The translations under genes and the position numbers were made by a program. A stretch of DNA of 8,964 bases, taken from NCBI GenBank assembly GCA_964513465.1, contig CAZEMR010000102.1, forward strand, positions 1 through 8,964. Reading direction: 5' to 3'. This document shows, one piece after another, positions 5,956-8,964 of the stretch. The notes beneath the pieces are model-generated. The model made no database searches. It was not told where the DNA came from and worked only from the letters and a program-made list of their open reading frames with translations. Each line of letters opens with the position of its first letter. Position 1 is the first letter of the stretch. The DNA is from CAZEMR01 sp964513465 (lineage in GTDB: Bacteria > Bacteroidota > Ignavibacteria > Kapaibacteriales > UBA2268).

Positions 5956-7284
5956 TTAGTGCTCGTGATCATGGTCATGATCGTGCTCGTGATCGTGATC
6001 TTGCTCCTTGTGTTTCTCGTTGAATTCCTCGAATGTCATTTCATTCGTGGTCGAGAAGTCCATCAAAAGGTCCATAACCTTTTTGATAAGGATACTGTCG
6101 GTAAACTGGCGGTTCTTCATCAGCGACTGCTTCATCGTGTCCTTATCCATTTTTATATTGGCATAATGCGATTCGATGATCGATTCGATATCGTGATCCT
6201 CGACTTCGAGCTTTTCCTTTTCGATAATCTTATTGCGCACAATCTCCCATTTCACGCTGCGGTCGGCGATCGGCTCCAGGTCGGGACGCATACGATCGAG
6301 CGTAATAGTATCCTTATAGGGAGTTTTCTCGTAGCGCTTCTTGAGGTCTTCGACCATCTGTTCCATTACTTTTTCGCGGACTGTCTCGGGCACTGGGAAT
6401 TCGTGCATTTCGACTAACGTATCAATCATCTGATTTTCAAGCGCGTTGCGGCTCTCGATGTCCCATTTCTCCTGAAGCCGGAATCCTATTTCCTCGCGCA
6501 GTTCCTCGGTGGTTTTGAATTTGCCCTTGGAGTATGTTTCCACAAAATCATTCGTGAATTCGGCGGGCACCATCTTCTGGACTTCCTCGATCGACACCTG
6601 ATAGAGCTTATCGGGCGAATGCTCGTCGCTGTCGTGCGGGTTGAACATTATAGTGTCGCCTTTGGATGCACCCATCAGCTTATCGCGCAGCTCGGGGATT
6701 ACGGATTTATCTTCGAGATAAACATGAGCTTCCTCGGTCTTGGAACCCACAATCGGGAGCTTGCTCTCGGTATCGACTTCCTGCATCTTGATGCCCACGA
6801 CGTACTGTTCGTTCTCGACAGTTTCGGCGTCATGGAAATCAGCATTGTGTTTGGTCAGCTTGTCGATTTCCTCGTCTATCTCTTCCTCGCTGACGGCGTG
6901 CACCGGCTCGTCGAGCTCGAGATTCTGATAATCGCCCAACTCGAAATCCGGCAGAGTTTCGTAGCGAATTTTGAATTTAAGTCCACCGTCGGGACGTTCC
7001 ACCCCGGCGAGCTGCGGCATACCGACTATATGGATATTTTCCTCCTGGGCGGCCTTGCCAAACGATTCGGAGACGATTTCTTCCTCGGCCTCGGCCTCGA
7101 TCTGCGGACCGAACTGCTGCTTGATAACTTTCAGAGGCACCTTGCCCTTACGAAAACCTTTGATCGCGATTTCGGGCTGTGCTTTTTTGTAAGCTTTTTC
7201 ATAATACGGCTGGAGCTCCTCCGGAGTCAGCGAAATTTCAATCTCGCTCCAGCAACCTTCGAGTTTCTCGATATTCTTTTCCAA
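5956..7284 (-). CDS. tig: Trigger factor, ribosome-associated chaperone
   Basis: A 442-residue trigger factor that binds the ribosome near the tunnel exit and shields nascent chains. The ribosome-docking signature GFRKGKVP is at 43-50, followed by the conserved VIKQQFG. The middle region (about 150-240) corresponds to the FKBP-like peptidyl-prolyl isomerase domain but is diverged, with no clear active-site motif. The rest is the helical arm domain. I choose the TTG at 7284 as start because AAGAGGA (7297-7291) lies 6 nt upstream and the following EKNIEKLEG is a natural beginning. An in-frame TTG at 7344 would add 20 residues with no ribosome-binding site, and no ATG is available before the conserved core. 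The protein ends in a 14-residue alternating acidic-His tail. It heads the tig-clpP-clpX group. Confidence 0.95.
   Translation of the reverse strand: MEKNIEKLEGCWSEIEISLTPEELQPYYEKAYKKAQPEIAIKGFRKGKVPLKVIKQQFGPQIEAEAEEEIVSESFGKAAQEENIHIVGMPQLAGVERPDGGLKFKIRYETLPDFELGDYQNLELDEPVHAVSEEEIDEEIDKLTKHNADFHDAETVENEQYVVGIKMQEVDTESKLPIVGSKTEEAHVYLEDKSVIPELRDKLMGASKGDTIMFNPHDSDEHSPDKLYQVSIEEVQKMVPAEFTNDFVETYSKGKFKTTEELREEIGFRLQEKWDIESRNALENQMIDTLVEMHEFPVPETVREKVMEQMVEDLKKRYEKTPYKDTITLDRMRPDLEPIADRSVKWEIVRNKIIEKEKLEVEDHDIESIIESHYANIKMDKDTMKQSLMKNRQFTDSILIKKVMDLLMDFSTTNEMTFEEFNEKHKEQDHDHEHDHDHDHEH
5959..6000 (-). repeat. Asp/Glu-His dipeptide repeat at the trigger factor C terminus
   Basis: Fourteen codons immediately before the tig stop encode strictly alternating (Asp or Glu)-His, seven His in all, using GAT/GAG with CAC/CAT. 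The DNA is a tandem 6-nt repeat. Such tails typically bind Ni2+, Zn2+ or similar ions, comparable with the His-rich tail of SlyD. Metal binding here is inferred. Confidence 0.85.
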
Positions 7285-7342
7285 GTCAAATCCTCTTAAA
7301 TATATATTCAGAAAATAAATTACCTGATCCTGTGCAAAACGC

Positions 7343-7365
7343 AAAAAGGGCGCGAATTCCGCCCC
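7343..7365 (-). terminator. GC-rich hairpin with T-run upstream of tig
   Basis: On the minus strand GGG and GCG (7365-7360) pair with CGC and CCC (7354-7352 and 7350-7348), with one bulged base at 7351 and the loop GAATT, followed by TTTTT (7347-7343). It could end transcription coming from the SBBP gene 250 bp upstream, or act as an attenuator in the tig leader. If it is a terminator, the tig promoter must lie within 7285-7345. A weak TTGCGT/16 nt/TAATTT pair (7344-7339, 7322-7317) is the only candidate seen. Confidence 0.5.
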
Positions 7366-7618
7366 AAAAAGCTTTACAATATAATAAAAATTAATGACTT
7401 ATGCCAAATCAAAAAGCACGCTCCACACCGGCGGTCAAACCTCTGCGATCAGGAGCAAACCCTGCGAAACCCAATATTATCAACCGTTTGCGAGGTATCA
7501 CACTCGGCAATTATTAACCTTTACGTGTGTACAAAGGAAATATTACACAAAATCTCGCTATCAAAACGTTAGTTCCAGCATCACCAAAATGCCATTTGAC
7601 TTATTCATTTTGATAATC
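7366..7618. other. Intergenic stretch without a recognisable gene
   Basis: No coding sequence is supported here on either strand. A plus-strand open frame at 7394-7729 overlaps the sorting-domain sequence antisense and has neither a ribosome-binding site nor protein-like composition. The centre (about 7425-7510) is GC-richer than its flanks and holds an imperfect hairpin. Just after the TAG at 7619, CCAAAATG (7584-7591) and CATTTTGA (7606-7613) form an 8-bp stem-loop with one wobble but no T-run. I see no tRNA or known riboswitch. Confidence 0.5.
7459..7496. repeat. Imperfect hairpin in the tig upstream region
   Basis: ACCCTGCGAAAC (7459-7470) and GTTTGCGAGGT (7486-7496) pair over 10 positions with one mismatch and one bulge, around a 15-nt AT-rich loop. 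It could be part of a structured leader on either strand, or the remains of a palindromic element. No T-run follows. Confidence 0.3.
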
Positions 7619-7861
7619 CTATTTATTCACGATAAATTTTTCAATAATCTTCTCCCCCGACAATTCCATTTCGAGGAAGTATATGCCATTGGCGCAGTTG
7701 AGATAGATTGCAACATGATTGGGACTTAATTGCGATGCTGAAAACTCTATCGCCTGCCCGTAAATATTAGTTATTCTTATAATTTCAATTTGCTCATAAT
7801 TTTGCGTGGTTAAGTTGAAATTAGTAGTGCAGGGATTGGGATAGATTAATATATTTCGAGC
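7619..7861 (-). pseudogene. Detached T9SS type A C-terminal sorting domain, in frame with upstream propeller
   Basis: Translating directly past the TAA at 7864-7862 in the same frame gives 80 open codons ending at TAG 7621-7619. The segment begins ARNILIYPNP, then TNFNL, a strand IEIIRITNIYGQ, a central block with GIYFLEME, and ends EKIIEKFIVNK. This is the full pattern of a T9SS type A sorting domain (IYPNP start, (I/V)xNxxGQ middle, GxYFLxxE, K(F/L)IVxK end), which directs export across the outer membrane. It has no start codon or ribosome-binding site of its own, so it can only be used as the tail of the upstream protein. The simplest reading is a nonsense mutation (for example CAA to TAA), an assembly error, or read-through. 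Confidence 0.82.
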
Positions 7862-8964
7862 TTAAATAACTTCATTATTTGATAATATATTGCTGTTAAA
7901 AGAAGTCAGCATCGATGAAGCAGGCTTATGCGGTCCATATCGCGAGGGGTTCTTTTTTTGAAAAGCATTCTCAGTTACGGGATATTTTAGAGCTTCAGTA
8001 TAGCCAGTATATGTTATCTGATCGTTAGTACTAATTTCTAATCCGAAAGGTAATTGGCTATGATAAATTGTTGACCAGATAAATTTTCCATGGATATTAA
8101 ATATTAAAATGAAATTGCTTAGACTCCCCTCTTCTTCTTCATGTATAGGATTGTGCCCTATTGGGAAATCATCACTTGCTGAAAAGCCCGATAAAGCGAT
8201 CATATCTGCAGAAACGTCCAGTACATATAAATTTTCAGATACTGAACCTCCAAAATAAGTAGCCCAAATTCTTTGACCGCTATTATCAAATCTGGCAATG
8301 ATACCAGCTCCACCTCCTTGCTTCTCTGATTGAAATGCTCCAGGGCTTACAGATAAATCATAACTTTCAGTATAACCACAGAAGTAAATATTTCCATAAA
8401 CATCAATGGAAATGTCATTGATATATTCTTTACTCGATCCCCCGAAATATGTGGCCCACTTCCTTTGTCCGTCGGGAGTTAGCATAAAGACGATGCCGTC
8501 TTTTTTGCCTCCGCTGTCGGGCTGGAAGGCATCCTCGCTGGTGGGGAATTTTGTCCGATAATTGCCTGCGTTGATGAAAGTTCCGCACACGGCGATATTG
8601 TCCATCGGGTCAACCGCACAAGCTGTGGCTCTTTCGTATGCCTGGCGTCCGAAGTATGTATTCCAGATCAAACCGCCCTTTTTGTCGAATTTCGTAACAA
8701 AGCAATCCGGCAGAATGCTGGTGTATTGACTATCATAATACGTCAGCGTGTCGCAGAAAACATCGCCCTTTTTCGGCAGGTCGAGGCTGTTCGTATAACC
8801 CGCGATTACGATTTCATCTTTGCTCGTGACGTCCACGCCATAAGCCGCTTCGAAGCCCGTTCCGCCGAAGCAGCGCGACCAGATCAGGTTCCCGTCGCGG
8901 TCGAATTTCAGGATAAATGCCTCAGCCCATTCGTTATAATCGCCGACGGTGGTCGGGAAATCGT
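7862..8964 (-). CDS. SBBP-type β-propeller repeat protein, 5' truncated by window edge; T9SS tail cut off by TAA
   Basis: The frame is open from the window end to TAA at 7864-7862 (366 residues visible). The GTG at 8836 is an internal valine inside a repeat, not the start. At least five repeats of about 55-75 residues are seen, each with a (I/K)W-x-x-YFGG-like strand, a VD-x-x-(D/G)NI-x-x-GYT strand, and a FP-x-x-x-AFQ turn. This is the SBBP (seven-bladed β-propeller) pattern of large secreted proteins. Later repeats lose the YFGG element. Function is unknown; such proteins are usually surface-attached or secreted. The N-terminal signal peptide would be outside the window. The sorting domain expected at the C terminus is present but lies just beyond the stop. 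GC content falls from about 52% near 8550 to about 30% near 8070, suggesting mosaic or decaying sequence. Confidence 0.85.
   Translation of the reverse strand, partial: DFPTTVGDYNEWAEAFILKFDRDGNLIWSRCFGGTGFEAAYGVDVTSKDEIVIAGYTNSLDLPKKGDVFCDTLTYYDSQYTSILPDCFVTKFDKKGGLIWNTYFGRQAYERATACAVDPMDNIAVCGTFINAGNYRTKFPTSEDAFQPDSGGKKDGIVFMLTPDGQRKWATYFGGSSKEYINDISIDVYGNIYFCGYTESYDLSVSPGAFQSEKQGGGAGIIARFDNSGQRIWATYFGGSVSENLYVLDVSADMIALSGFSASDDFPIGHNPIHEEEEGSLSNFILIFNIHGKFIWSTIYHSQLPFGLEISTNDQITYTGYTEALKYPVTENAFQKKNPSRYGPHKPASSMLTSFNSNILSNNEVI

Noticed and set aside
5959..6000. Short tandem repeat considered as a CRISPR or VNTR array
   Set aside because: The repeat is only 6 nt, in frame, at the end of tig and encodes the Asp/Glu-His tail; no spacers.
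6619..7299. Plus-strand open frame of 226 codons
   Set aside because: Antisense shadow of trigger factor; hydrophobic composition arises from the complementary strand of acidic/charged codons.
7317..7344. Promoter for tig (TTGCGT, 16 nt, TAATTT)
   Set aside because: Only about half of the bases match the sigma70 boxes and the -35 overlaps the T-run of the hairpin; too weak to list as a feature.
7400..7520. Possible tRNA or riboswitch in the locally GC-rich intergenic island
   Set aside because: No cloverleaf, T-arm consensus or known aptamer core could be found on either strand; only an imperfect hairpin is present.
7394..7729. Plus-strand open frame of 111 codons
   Set aside because: Its 3' third is antisense to the T9SS sorting-domain sequence, it has no Shine-Dalgarno, and the translation has no recognisable domain.

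Overview
The window looks like ordinary chromosome from a free-living bacterium of the FCB (Bacteroidota/Chlorobiota/Ignavibacteria/Kapabacteria) group. The main clue is a β-propeller (SBBP-repeat) secreted protein at the right edge, followed in frame by a recognisable type IX secretion (T9SS) C-terminal sorting domain with the IYPNP motif. Several genes have strong Shine-Dalgarno sequences (GGAGG, GGGAGG, AAGAGGA). These are weak in classical Bacteroidia and fit an Ignavibacteria/Kapabacteria-like lineage better. The lineage is an inference; no rRNA gene is present.

Left part (1-2916, + strand): a tightly spaced, apparently co-transcribed oxidative/general-stress cluster. It holds the 3' part of an OsmC-type peroxiredoxin, a DJ-1/PfpI-family protein, a Rieske-[2Fe-2S]/FAD-NAD(P)H oxidoreductase of the AIFM3/ferredoxin-reductase type, and a small two-part DUF2188 (YdaT-like) protein. 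Gaps are 21, 34 and 27 nt, and a rho-independent terminator closes the cluster. A perfect 18-bp palindrome sits in the 34-nt gap and overlaps the ribosome-binding site of the Rieske gene.

Middle (2917-3127): a non-coding convergent gap with dispersed-repeat-like sequence. It contains a 50-bp unit with 8-bp inverted termini and a 17-bp direct repeat, of the kind scattered in many genomes as short palindromic elements.

Right-centre (3128-7284, - strand): a housekeeping block read right to left: tig (trigger factor), clpP, clpX, rplU, rpmA, then a strong terminator. It joins nascent-chain folding (trigger factor), ClpXP proteolysis and two large-subunit ribosomal proteins. Trigger factor starts at TTG and ends in a 14-residue alternating Asp/Glu-His tail. 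ClpP has a charged low-complexity C-terminal tail. A 12-bp-paired hairpin lies between tig and clpP.

Right edge (7285-8964, - strand): a non-coding stretch of about 330 bp with hairpins, then the SBBP-repeat protein running off the window. Its reading frame is interrupted by one TAA codon exactly between the propeller and the T9SS sorting domain, and the frame stays open for 80 more codons. This split is the most noteworthy observation in the window. Otherwise I see no CRISPR array, tRNA/rRNA, transposase, or clearly novel multi-gene system.
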